Source: Flavobacterium sp. Root186 (lineage in GTDB: Bacteria; Bacteroidota; Bacteroidia; Flavobacteriales; Flavobacteriaceae). From it: 64,000 bases of DNA. The DNA lies in contig NZ_LMHW01000011.1 of NCBI RefSeq assembly GCF_001428525.1, positions 419,362-483,361 of the forward strand. Direction: 5' to 3'. Made by a program: the position numbers and the translations under genes. Every line of letters begins with the position of its first letter. The first letter of the stretch is position 1. Shown here one piece after another: positions 8,549 through 16,755 of the stretch. The notes beneath the pieces are model-generated. The model did no database searches. It was not told where the DNA came from and saw nothing but the letters and a program-made list of their open reading frames with translations.

Positions 8549-9349
8549 ATGAAACAGTTAACTGATCAAATAGGAACCGTTCATTCTTTTGAGACAGCTC
8601 CAAAAAGAATTATTTCTTTGGTCCCTTCTCAAACAGAATTGCTTTATGATTTAGGTTTAGAAGATAAAATTATCGGAATTACGAAGTTTTGTGTGCATCC
8701 GTTTCATTTTAAATCAACCAAAAAGATTGTAGGCGGAACGAAGAAAATCCATTTTGAAAAAATAAAATTATTGCAGCCCGATATTATCATTTGTAATAAA
8801 GAAGAAAACACAGAAGAAATCGTAAAACAATTACAGGAAATCTGCCCGGTTTGGGTTACGAATATCGTTTCTATAGAAGATAATTTCCAGATGATTTCAG
8901 ATTTCGGACAATTATTCAACTGTAGAACCGAATCTCAAAAGTGGAATGATAAATTGACTTTCGCCTTGAGCGATTTCAAAAAATATATTCAGGATATTGA
9001 AGTAAAAAAAGCGGCTTATTTTATTTGGAAGAATCCGTACATGGTCGCCGGGAAAGATACTTATATAAATGAGTTATTAAAACTGAATCATTTTACAAAC
9101 ATTTATGAAGATAAAGGGCGTTATCCTGAAATCGAACTAAAAAAAATGCGTTTAGAAGGTGATCCGGATCTTGTTTTTCTTTCCTCAGAACCCTATCCTT
9201 TTAAAGAAGAAGATGCCTTTGAAATAGGAAGGTTTACTCATCATGCCAAAACCATTTTCGTCGACGGTGAAATGTTCTCATGGCACGGCAGCCGATTATT
9301 AAAGGCTTTCTCTTATTTTAAATTACTGCACGAAAGATTGAAGAATTAA
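8549..9349 (+). CDS. BtuF/TroA-like helical-backbone metal-receptor protein, no signal peptide
   Basis: Protein of 266 residues with the fold of class III periplasmic binding proteins for cobalamin or siderophores. IISLVPSQTELLYDLGLEDK, followed by IIGITKFCVHP and LQPDIIICNKEENTEEIVKQ, is the first lobe. YFIWKNPYMVAGKDTYINEL begins the second. Unlike true transport receptors it begins MKQLTDQIGTVHSFE with no signal peptide or lipobox, so it is probably cytoplasmic or its partner is unknown. No ABC permease or ATPase gene is adjacent. Ligand unknown; corrinoid binding is a family-based guess. Confidence 0.8.
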   Translation: MKQLTDQIGTVHSFETAPKRIISLVPSQTELLYDLGLEDKIIGITKFCVHPFHFKSTKKIVGGTKKIHFEKIKLLQPDIIICNKEENTEEIVKQLQEICPVWVTNIVSIEDNFQMISDFGQLFNCRTESQKWNDKLTFALSDFKKYIQDIEVKKAAYFIWKNPYMVAGKDTYINELLKLNHFTNIYEDKGRYPEIELKKMRLEGDPDLVFLSSEPYPFKEEDAFEIGRFTHHAKTIFVDGEMFSWHGSRLLKAFSYFKLLHERLKN

Positions 9350-9373
9350 AAAAAGAAATCTCAATAATTTAAA

Positions 9374-9430
9374 ACTCCAAATTCCAATTTTCCAGTTTCG
9401 TGAAAAAATTGGAATTTGGAATTTTTTTAT
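9374..9430 (+). terminator. Terminator of the BtuF-like gene
   Basis: Long hairpin with arms ctccaaattccaatttt and aaaattggaatttggaa, followed by a T-rich tail. Confidence 0.8.
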
Positions 9431-9440
9431 TGGAATTTAA

Positions 9441-9520
9441 CCAAAAAATAATGCCGGCATCTCAAACACGCCGGCATCATTTAACTAACCAAAACCAAAA
9501 TAATAAATAACCAGTTTATT
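9441..9520 (-). ncRNA. Putative small RNA, copy A
   Basis: A minus-strand transcript unit is suggested by a GC-rich hairpin (ATGCCGGC...GCCGGCAT) followed by TTATTTTTT, a strong intrinsic terminator in a gene-free region. A near -7 box GACATTTG (complement of 9527-9534, one base from TAnnTTTG) lies about 80 bases upstream. No reading frame of useful length is present. The whole unit is duplicated at 9690-9834. Expression is not demonstrated. Confidence 0.35.
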
Positions 9521-9594
9521 ACATTACAAATGTCCGACATATATCAATCTTAAGCTGTTAAGGTCTTGTTATTACTTTGTTGGATATAAGTTAA
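9451..9594 (-). repeat. Direct repeat, copy A (about 144 bp)
   Basis: First of two nearly identical blocks 239 bases apart in the 620-base gap before katA. The conserved block spans the terminator hairpin, the putative RNA and about 60 bases beyond its putative promoter. Confidence 0.9.
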
Positions 9595-9682
9595 TGTCAA
9601 AGTTTTAGTTTTGGATAAAAAAACTTGTGCTGGGGTTAAATTATGCTCAAAATAAAGCAACCTGAAACTAAAACTTATATAA

Positions 9683-9759
9683 AAAAAGAATGCCGGCATC
9701 TCGAAGACGCCGGCATCATTTAACTAACCAAAACCAAAATAATAAATAACCAGTTTATT
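9683..9759 (-). ncRNA. Putative small RNA, copy B
   Basis: Second copy of the same unit. Its hairpin closes with a TTCGA loop (ATGCCGGCGTC / GATGCCGGCAT, G-T wobble allowed) and is followed by TTCTTTTTTTAT on the minus strand. The near -7 box is the complement of 9766-9773. Confidence 0.35.
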
Positions 9760-9834
9760 ACATTACAAATGTCCGACATATATCAATCTTAAGCTGTTAA
9801 GGTTTTGTTATTACTTTGTTGACCATAAGTTAAG
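9690..9834 (-). repeat. Direct repeat, copy B (about 145 bp)
   Basis: Second copy of the block at 9451-9594, with only a few substitutions. The sequence between the copies and after copy B is unrelated, so the similarity boundary is sharp at about ataagttaa. Confidence 0.9.
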
Positions 9835-9940
9835 ATTTGTCAAAACCCGTTTTTGAGCTTTCTGCAGCGTTAAATAATTTTTGATTATTAAAATATAATA
9901 ACAATCAATTTTGTTTATGAATATCGTAGAGATTAGTTTG

Positions 9941-9948
9941 TATATTTG
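9941..9948 (+). promoter_or_regulatory. -7 promoter box of katA
   Basis: TATATTTG, an exact TAnnTTTG match, 24 bases before the katA start. TTG at 9911-9913 is a possible but over-distant -33 element. Confidence 0.7.
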
Positions 9949-9971
9949 ATAAAACATTAAAAATCAGCGAT

Positions 9972-11465
9972 ATGGAATCAAACAAAAAATTAACAACTGC
10001 TACAGGAACTCCAGTTCCAGACAACCAAAATATTCAAACAGCAGGCCCGCGAGGCCCGGTTTTATTACAAGATTTTTGGTTTTTAGAAAAAATGGCACAT
10101 TTTGATCGAGAGGTAATCCCGGAACGTCGTATGCATGCAAAAGGATCTGGCGCTTACGGAACTTTTACGGTAACTCACGATATTACAAAATACACAAGAG
10201 CCGATTTGTTTTCGGAAATTGGTAAAAAAACAGAAATGTTTGCTCGTTTTTCTACTGTTGCAGGAGAAAGAGGTGCTGCTGATGCCGAAAGAGATATTCG
10301 TGGTTTTGCTTTGAAATTTTATACGAATGAAGGAAACTGGGATTTGGTTGGAAACAATACTCCGGTATTCTTTTTTAGAGATCCAATGAAATTTCCTGAT
10401 CTAAACCATGCCGTAAAACGTGACCCAAAAACGAACCTAAGAAGTGCTGATAACAATTGGGATTTTTGGACATTATTGCCAGAAGCTTTACATCAGGTTA
10501 CAATTGTAATGAGTGATAGAGGAATTCCTAGATCATACAGACAAATGCACGGATTTGGAAGCCATACTTTTAGTTTCATCAATCATCAAAACGAAAGACA
10601 TTATGTGAAATTTCATTTTGTAACACAGCAAGGAATTGATAACCTTTCTGATGAAGAAGCAGCTCAATTAGTTGGAGGAGACAGAGAAAGCCACCAAAGA
10701 GATTTATTTGATGCCATCGAAGAAGGAAACTTCCCAAAATGGAAATTGTTCGTTCAAATCATGACCGAAGAACAAGCTGAAAATTATCGTTTTCATCCTT
10801 TTGATTTGACTAAAGTTTGGTTGAAAAAAGATTTTCCATTGATTCCAGTTGGAGAATTCGAATTAAACAAAAACCCTGAAAATTATTTTGCAGAAGTAGA
10901 GCAGGCTGCATTTAATCCGGCGCATGTTGTTCCTGGAATTAGTTTCTCACCAGATAAAATGCTGCAAGCTCGTTTATTCTCTTACGGAGATGCGCATAGA
11001 TACCGTTTAGGAGTAAATAATTTCCAAATTCCGGTAAATTCAGCAAGATGCCCATACAATACTTTCCATAGAGACGGAGCAATGCGTGTTGACGGGAATA
11101 ACGGATCTAAAAAACATTATGAGCCAAATAGTTTTGGTGAGATGCAAGAACAGCCAGAATTTAAAGAACCACCATTGAAACTTCATGGGGATGCTTGGGC
11201 GCATAATTTTAGAGATGACGATAACGATTATTTCACGCAGCCAGGATTATTATTCAACTTATTAACTCCGGAGAAAAAACAATTGTTGTTTAAAAATACT
11301 GCAGGGCAAGTAGGAGGTGCTCAAAAGTTTATCCAGATTCGTCACATCAGAAACTGTTACAAAGCCGATCCTGCATACGGAGAAGGTGTTGCAAACGCAT
11401 TAGGTCTAACAATGAACGAAGTGAATACTTTTGATGATCCTAGACTGGCGATTGTGGTTCGCTAA
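9972..11465 (+). CDS. katA: Catalase (heme, monofunctional)
   Basis: Cytoplasmic heme catalase of 497 residues that converts hydrogen peroxide to water and oxygen. The active-site signature reads [20 protein letters not shown] with the distal His at 55. The proximal heme ligand is Tyr 338 in [36 protein letters not shown] and NDNxxxxPG-type C-terminal elements are also present, and the length matches small-subunit catalases. It has its own promoter and a strong terminator. The upstream gap carries two small-RNA-like repeats of unknown relation to it. Peroxide induction is likely from function, but no OxyR site was identified. Confidence 0.97.
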   Translation: MESNKKLTTATGTPVPDNQNIQTAGPRGPVLLQDFWFLEKMAHFDREVIPERRMHAKGSGAYGTFTVTHDITKYTRADLFSEIGKKTEMFARFSTVAGERGAADAERDIRGFALKFYTNEGNWDLVGNNTPVFFFRDPMKFPDLNHAVKRDPKTNLRSADNNWDFWTLLPEALHQVTIVMSDRGIPRSYRQMHGFGSHTFSFINHQNERHYVKFHFVTQQGIDNLSDEEAAQLVGGDRESHQRDLFDAIEEGNFPKWKLFVQIMTEEQAENYRFHPFDLTKVWLKKDFPLIPVGEFELNKNPENYFAEVEQAAFNPAHVVPGISFSPDKMLQARLFSYGDAHRYRLGVNNFQIPVNSARCPYNTFHRDGAMRVDGNNGSKKHYEPNSFGEMQEQPEFKEPPLKLHGDAWAHNFRDDDNDYFTQPGLLFNLLTPEKKQLLFKNTAGQVGGAQKFIQIRHIRNCYKADPAYGEGVANALGLTMNEVNTFDDPRLAIVVR

Positions 11466-11520
11466 GTTACATAGGTTCAAAGGAACAAAGGTTCTGAATC
11501 TTAATTAGAATTTAAAATTA

Positions 11521-11558
11521 AACCCGATAGGATTTTTAAATCCTGTCGGGTTTGTTTT
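11521..11558 (+). terminator. Terminator of katA
   Basis: Hairpin aacccgataggattt / aaatcctgtcgggtt followed by TTTGTTTTTT. Confidence 0.88.
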
Positions 11559-11647
11559 TTAATATGAAAAAATATAAAAAATAAACCAGCGGAAACCTGT
11601 TTCATTCGTTAAGTCCGTGGGCAAAACCTATGCACAAAACATTTGTG

Positions 11648-11750
11648 AAACTGGACTGAAGTCCGGCCCTACAATATAATTTGTTCCTTCGGAACTATAA
11701 AAGAGCCTTTGGCTCGATCTATATTGTAGGGCCGGACTTCAGTCCGGTTT
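11648..11750. repeat. Head-to-head pair of GTAG REP-like units
   Basis: Two inverted units in the gap between katA and purU. The right unit has a small hairpin (gagcctttggctc), a linker ending in attGTAG, then the main hairpin ggccggacttcagtccgg. The left unit is the mirror image with CTAC and the small hairpin gttccttcggaac. The remainder of this gap (11466-11813) holds short word repeats of the type cctttgaacctttg at both ends and no gene. Confidence 0.85.
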
Positions 11751-11813
11751 AATAATTATGTGTAAATGTAAAAAAGTAAACCTTTGTTCCTTTGAACCTC
11801 TGAGCCTTTGAAC

Positions 11814-12668
11814 CTAAGAGAAAACAACAGTCTTATTGCTGTAAACCATTGTTTTACGTTCGGCATGCAATTTTATAGCTCTTGCTAAAACAATACGCTC
11901 TAAGTCACGCCCTTTCATAATAAAATCTTCAACGGAATGAATATGAGAAACTCTTGCAATATCCTGCTCGATAATTGGGCCTTCGTCTAATTCTTCGGTA
12001 ACGTAATGACTTGTTGCGCCAATAATTTTTACTCCTCGTTTAAATGCCGAATGATAAGGTTTCGCACCAGGAAATGCCGGTAAAAAGGAATGGTGAATAT
12101 TGATAATTCTATTTTCGTAAAGCGAAATTAATTTTGGTGTAATGATCTGCATATAGCGCGCCAAAACGATAAAATTAATTTCGTATCTTTTTAAAAGTTC
12201 AATTTGTTTCGCTTCACCTTCTTCTTTATTATCTTTCGTAAAAGGCACACAGTGAAACGGAATGTCAAAACGCTCTGCAATTGATCTCAAATCATTATGA
12301 TTACTTATAATTACCGGAATTTCAACATTTAATTCCCCAGCGCTGTATCTTCCTAAAATATCAAATAAACAGTGATCATATTTAGAAACAAACAATGCCA
12401 TTTTTGGTTTTTGTTCCTGATTGTACAAATCCCATGACATATTAAAATTAGTTGCAAGTGTTTTGTCAAATTCTCCTTTTAAGCTTTCGATCGTAACTTT
12501 CGGATTGGTAAATTCACATTCCAATCGCATAAAAAATACATTTTGCTCTACATCAACATGCTGGTCGATGTAGGTAATATTTCCTTCCACTTGGGCAATA
12601 AAAGTAGTTACTGATGCAATGATGTTTTTTTGGTCTTTGCAATGAATCAGAATGGTTATTTTTTGCAT
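11814..12668 (-). CDS. purU: Formyltetrahydrofolate deformylase
   Basis: Hydrolyses 10-formyl-tetrahydrofolate to formate and tetrahydrofolate, supplying formate for purine synthesis and balancing one-carbon pools. 284 residues. An N-terminal ACT domain (ITILIHCKDQKNIIASVTTF, IDQHVDVEQNVFFMRLECEF) is followed by a formyltransferase-type catalytic domain with HHSFLPAFPGAKPYHSAFKR and GATSHYVTEELDEGPIIEQD, including the catalytic Asn/His/Asp set. I chose the start MQKITIL over an in-frame ATG ten codons upstream (12698) because it fits family N-termini. Monocistronic. Confidence 0.93.
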   Translation of the reverse strand: MQKITILIHCKDQKNIIASVTTFIAQVEGNITYIDQHVDVEQNVFFMRLECEFTNPKVTIESLKGEFDKTLATNFNMSWDLYNQEQKPKMALFVSKYDHCLFDILGRYSAGELNVEIPVIISNHNDLRSIAERFDIPFHCVPFTKDNKEEGEAKQIELLKRYEINFIVLARYMQIITPKLISLYENRIINIHHSFLPAFPGAKPYHSAFKRGVKIIGATSHYVTEELDEGPIIEQDIARVSHIHSVEDFIMKGRDLERIVLARAIKLHAERKTMVYSNKTVVFS

Positions 12669-12772
12669 TTTTAGTTTATTGGTTTTGGTTAATGGCAAAG
12701 TTGTAAAGGTTAAAAGTTACCAGGTGCTCTGTCCCTTTGTAACTTTGAGCCTTTGAACCTTTAGGAAAAAAA

Positions 12773-13492
12773 CTATTTTCCGTCCTGCATTGCAAAAACA
12801 CTTTTTAATAAAGGAGTTGTTCTTGCACTGATATTATTACGGATATCTTTTTCTTCTACAGCAATCATTTTAAAAACTCCTGCTAGTGCCTGATTTGTTG
12901 TATAATCAGTTAAATCAGGATTTACTTTTTTCACTAACGGAATAGTATTGTATTTGTTAATGATTTTTGTCCATACAACATCGGCACCTACTTTTTCAAA
13001 AGAACTTTTAATTACCGGATTAAATTTTCCGTATAAAGCTGTAGTTGTACTTCCTTGTAAATAAGTAGTTGCAGCACTATCATTTCCTAGTAAGATATTT
13101 TTAGCATCTGTAAACGACATATTTTTAACTGCCGAAACAAATATAGGTGTTGCTTCTTTTACAGCATCTTCGGCTGCGCGGTTTAAAACTTTTATTCCTT
13201 CATCAGCCAGCGAGCCAAGACCAATTTTACGCAATGTAGCATCTACTTTTTGTAATTCTGCCGGCATTAAAATTTTTACGGCTTCATTCTTATAAAAACC
13301 ATCTACTGCGGTTAATTTACTTACTTGTTCAGTAATTCCTTTGTTAAGAGCTTCTTTTAATCCAGAAGCGATATCAACGCCGCCAACTCCCGGAATCTGA
13401 GATGATATTTGCGGTAATTGATTTAAAGTCTGCTGTACCTGCGCACATGACGTTAGAGAAAATGTAATGGCTAATAAAAAAATCTTTTTCAT
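12773..13492 (-). CDS. DUF4197 lipoprotein
   Basis: Predicted lipoprotein of 239 residues. The signal peptide MKKIFLLAITFSLTSCAQ has a clear lipobox ending in Cys 16. The mature part is helical and matches the DUF4197 family: GLKEALNKGITEQVSKLTAV, VDATLRKIGLGSLADEGI and KIINKYNTIPLVKKVNPDLT. Full length. Function unknown; located in the periplasm, anchored to a membrane. Single gene with word-repeat sequences on its downstream side. Confidence 0.88.
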   Translation of the reverse strand: MKKIFLLAITFSLTSCAQVQQTLNQLPQISSQIPGVGGVDIASGLKEALNKGITEQVSKLTAVDGFYKNEAVKILMPAELQKVDATLRKIGLGSLADEGIKVLNRAAEDAVKEATPIFVSAVKNMSFTDAKNILLGNDSAATTYLQGSTTTALYGKFNPVIKSSFEKVGADVVWTKIINKYNTIPLVKKVNPDLTDYTTNQALAGVFKMIAVEEKDIRNNISARTTPLLKSVFAMQDGK

Positions 13493-13671
13493 TTATTGGG
13501 GTTTTATTAAGGTTCAAAAATACTACATATTCAAAAATAAAGCCACAATTTATTTAACGACATGTAACATTTTGTTTTATTATTAACAATTGTAATGTTT
13601 TAATTTAATACAAAATCAAATAGTAGAAAAAAACTTAGCGCCTCAGCACCTTAGCCTACTTTAAAAAAAAA

Positions 13672-14088
13672 CTATTTCTGCAACAAATCAATCTCTTCTT
13701 TTGTTTTCTCAATATAAACAGACATTTGATCGTATTTCCATTTTCCTCTTTTTGTGGCAACAACAAATAGAGTAGCTTTTCCTTTAGGGCCTTTTATCGG
13801 AATTTGTAAATCGCAATTTCCGGTATTGTTGGTTGTGCTTATACTTCCGGAGATCATTCCATCAGTTTCAATTGGGTTTCCTAATTTTTCAATTACTATT
13901 TTATTGTGCTGAACGGCTGCGATCGATTCTTTAAAAGCATCAGAATCTTTCATCATTGATGTTACTCCAAAAAATATTCCGCCAATAAATAAAGCAAAAA
14001 GTATTATAAGGCTTAAACATCCGGTTGGGACAAACCATTTCCAGTTTCTGTCCCACCAATTTTTTTGAGGTTGATAATCGTCATTCAT
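13672..14088 (-). CDS. Coa1-family membrane protein
   Basis: Protein of 138 residues with one transmembrane helix (about 19-44, FVPTGCLSLIILFALFIGGI) preceded by a Trp-rich cytoplasmic start. The C-terminal domain shows LGNPIETDGMISGSISTTNN, then GNCDLQIPIKGPKGKATLFV and GKWKYDQMSVYIEKT, the pattern of the Coa1/Tim21-like domain. In mitochondria Coa1 assists cytochrome oxidase assembly; bacterial members are uncharacterised. No oxidase genes are nearby, so an assembly role is only family-based. Confidence 0.82.
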   Translation of the reverse strand: MNDDYQPQKNWWDRNWKWFVPTGCLSLIILFALFIGGIFFGVTSMMKDSDAFKESIAAVQHNKIVIEKLGNPIETDGMISGSISTTNNTGNCDLQIPIKGPKGKATLFVVATKRGKWKYDQMSVYIEKTKEEIDLLQK

Positions 14089-14157
14089 AGTAATAGAAGG
14101 TTAATTTTTTGATTCGTTTAATTTTCTGAAAGATATAATTTTCAGATCAAACGGAAA

Positions 14158-14200
14158 CAAAAAAAATCACCTTATAAAATTTATAAGATGATTTTTTTTG
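14158..14200. terminator. Bidirectional-looking hairpin
   Basis: aaaaatcaccttataaa / tttataagatgattttt, flanked by A-run and T-run. It lies downstream of the small gene at 14329-14670 and upstream of the Coa1-family gene. Confidence 0.7.
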
Positions 14201-14328
14201 TTTGAGATAAACGAATTACTAAAAAGCATTTTTTATCAGGTGTAGTAGGATTTGCTGATTGTCTTGATAGCTTTTGGTTTACCGTAACAAATTATATAAC
14301 TAAGTTTTTTAGGGACAAAAAAGGTAGT

Positions 14329-14670
14329 TTAAACGTATTGCAGGCAATATAAATTTGGATTGTAAACCGGATTGATTTGCTTTAAATCAGCTAATATGTT
14401 ATGAGTATAATCTTTACCGCCAATTGCTAAATAAAATAAAGATTTTGAAATATAAAAGGGTCGTAACGGAAGTGTGCGCCAGCCAAGTGCTATATTCTTT
14501 AAAAAGTGTTTTATGGCATATTTAAATGCTTTTTCTTCTGGACGTATAAAATAAATCGTATAACTTTTGATTTTTGTCATTAAGTTCGGAAACATTACAA
14601 ATCTTGCTCCTTGTTGAATTAATAGATTTATTTCAAAAAGTGTTAATCCATCGATATTCTCTGTCTTCAT
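14329..14670 (-). CDS. Conserved small protein of unknown function
   Basis: Protein of 113 residues starting MKTENIDGLTLFEINLLIQQ. I chose this ATG over an upstream TTG. It contains GARFVMFPNLMTKIKSYTIY, a predicted beta segment, and a central basic and hydrophobic stretch (IKHFLKNIALGWRTLPLRPF) followed by GGKDYTHNILADL. The short GWRTLPLRPFY element resembles a membrane-reentrant or interfacial segment. I recall similar small flavobacterial proteins with a GWW-x-IPWGP motif, but no function is known. Single gene with its own hairpin downstream. Confidence 0.65.
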   Translation of the reverse strand: MKTENIDGLTLFEINLLIQQGARFVMFPNLMTKIKSYTIYFIRPEEKAFKYAIKHFLKNIALGWRTLPLRPFYISKSLFYLAIGGKDYTHNILADLKQINPVYNPNLYCLQYV

Positions 14671-14789
14671 GATAAATTGATTTTGCAATTAATATTAGTG
14701 GTAGTATTACACTGCAAAGTTGCGACAGAAGTCAAAATATTTTTAGACTTAAAAGTTTTAAAATTAATAAGTTAGGGTATTTTTAAAAA

Positions 14790-14832
14790 ACGAAAAATCG
14801 AGAATCCATTTAAGTGAATTCCCGATTTTATT
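14790..14832 (-). terminator. Terminator of the L,D-transpeptidase gene
   Basis: Imperfect hairpin aaatcgagaatcca / tgaattcccgattt; on the minus strand it is followed by TTTTTCGTTTTTT. Confidence 0.7.
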
Positions 14833-14854
14833 TATTTTATGATTTACTATATAA

Positions 14855-16468
14855 TTAGTTTGAAGCTACTCCATCAACGGGAAATAAGAAATTATTTAAC
14901 TCTGTATCTTTTTCATAAACATCCTGATAAAAACTTATTTCTCCAGAATCATGAACCCATGAAGTAAAATAAGTAATGTAGATAGGCACTTTATTTGGCA
15001 GTTTAAAAGTAGTTTCAGTTTTTCCTTCCATTGCTTTGTTGATTTTTTCTGTTGTCCATTCAGGATAATCTTTAACCATTGCAATGGCTAATTCTTTGGC
15101 TTTGCTTACGTTAATACAACCGTGGCTGAAAGTTCTTCTTTCAAAATCGAATAATGATTTTGCAGGAGTATCGTGCATGTAAATATCTTCAGGATTTGGG
15201 AAAATAAATTTCACCAATCCAAGAGAATTATTTGGACCCGGTTTTTGTCTTACCTGACCATTCACCATTTCCATATTTTTTTCTGCCAGATAATTAGGAT
15301 CGGCAGCCATTTTCATTTTCAATTCATTATCAACAATACTTTGAGGAACTGTCCAGTATGGGCTGAAAACAATTTTATCAATATTTCCGTTAAATATGGT
15401 TGTTTTAGTTACCGCAGATCCCACAAAAACTTTAGAAGTAAGTTCCGGTTTTCCGTTTTTTACATATACCAGTTCAAAAGAAGGAATATTTACAATAATA
15501 TATTCTTTGTCTTTCAAAATTTTTGGAGAAATCCAACGACATCTTTCCATATTAACCATCAGGGTGTTAATCTTGTCCTCAAGCGGAATGTTCATTTCCT
15601 TAATATGATCTTCAGACAGAATGTAATTTGGTTTAAACCCATTTCTAAGTTTATATTTCATTACACCATCCATTAATTCACGATCATAAAAATTACTTTT
15701 AGAGTCATGAGCTAAATCACCCAAAATAAATAATCTCGTTCTAACTTGTCCAATTGTAGGTGTATTGGCGTCAGGGCGAAGATCTTTATATGGTTTTTCG
15801 GCAACAATAGGTTTCCAGGCACCAGATTTTTCTATTTCTCTGTATTTTTTAAGAGCATCCTGTAATTTATAATATTGGTTAAAAAGAAGATCGTCATTTT
15901 TCTCTAATAATGTAGGTTCGGTCATTAAAGAATCTAACAATGTATCATAAGATATTTCTTTTTTTGGAAGAAGCCATCCTGTTTTTTTTGCGGTTTCAGC
16001 ATCTAAACCAACATACACACGATTCATATATATAATGTATGCAGCACTCAAAAGCATGTCAGAATCAGCTTTTGATGGTTTATCGTCCGATCTTTTTTTG
16101 AAAATTTGATCAATTTCATATTTATAAGGAAGTTCAAAAATTAAACCTTCATCATAAGTATCATTCAATTTGTCATACAAGGTTTTTCCAAATTCATTGA
16201 TTTTGTCTCCCTCATACCAAATTGGTTCGTAAGATCTTGTTTTATATAATGAGACAACCTCATTTTGATATTTTTTTAAATCAGAATATCTTTTAAAGAA
16301 ATCAGTCAATACTTCACTGTCAACTTTTGTATCTGAATTGTTATTTAGATAAGATTTATTCAAACTTATGTTTTCTCTAGTACTACTATTATTATGTTTT
16401 CCAAAAGATAATATAGTGAAACTAAGAGCTAAAATTATGCTTAGTGGATATGTTGTTTTCATTTTCAT
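14855..16468 (-). CDS. Murein L,D-transpeptidase (YcbB/LdtD-like)
   Basis: Periplasmic enzyme of 537 residues that forms 3-3 peptidoglycan cross-links or attaches proteins to peptidoglycan. It has a signal peptide (MKMKTTYPLSIILALSFTIL). A long N-terminal scaffold region contains YKTRSYEPIWYEGDKINEFG. A peptidoglycan-binding-like helical part follows (TPTIGQVRTRLFILGD). The YkuD catalytic domain starts about 330 (KEYIIVNIPSFELVYVKNGK) and carries the catalytic motif FSHGCINV with Cys near 451; the usual Arg of SHGCIRV is Asn here. Full length for the YcbB type. Confidence 0.93.
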   Translation of the reverse strand: MKMKTTYPLSIILALSFTILSFGKHNNSSTRENISLNKSYLNNNSDTKVDSEVLTDFFKRYSDLKKYQNEVVSLYKTRSYEPIWYEGDKINEFGKTLYDKLNDTYDEGLIFELPYKYEIDQIFKKRSDDKPSKADSDMLLSAAYIIYMNRVYVGLDAETAKKTGWLLPKKEISYDTLLDSLMTEPTLLEKNDDLLFNQYYKLQDALKKYREIEKSGAWKPIVAEKPYKDLRPDANTPTIGQVRTRLFILGDLAHDSKSNFYDRELMDGVMKYKLRNGFKPNYILSEDHIKEMNIPLEDKINTLMVNMERCRWISPKILKDKEYIIVNIPSFELVYVKNGKPELTSKVFVGSAVTKTTIFNGNIDKIVFSPYWTVPQSIVDNELKMKMAADPNYLAEKNMEMVNGQVRQKPGPNNSLGLVKFIFPNPEDIYMHDTPAKSLFDFERRTFSHGCINVSKAKELAIAMVKDYPEWTTEKINKAMEGKTETTFKLPNKVPIYITYFTSWVHDSGEISFYQDVYEKDTELNNFLFPVDGVASN

Positions 16469-16755
16469 TTCAATTTTTACGTTACTACTTAGATTCGAAA
16501 GTTTTGGTAAAAATTTGGGGCCTTTTCTACACTGCTAAATTACTTTAGGTTGTTGAGAATGAGTTGCTTTATTACATTTAGATTTTGCAAGATTGCCATG
16601 TTGTAGGTTTATATAGTATAAATCAGCTGGTTAGGATATTTGTTACCCTAGTTATTAACGAAATCGATATATTTTTTTAAAACATAAAGGTTTGATCATA
16701 AACAAATATTAAAATATTTTGTAAATTGCGTCCATAAAATTATCATATTCATAAA

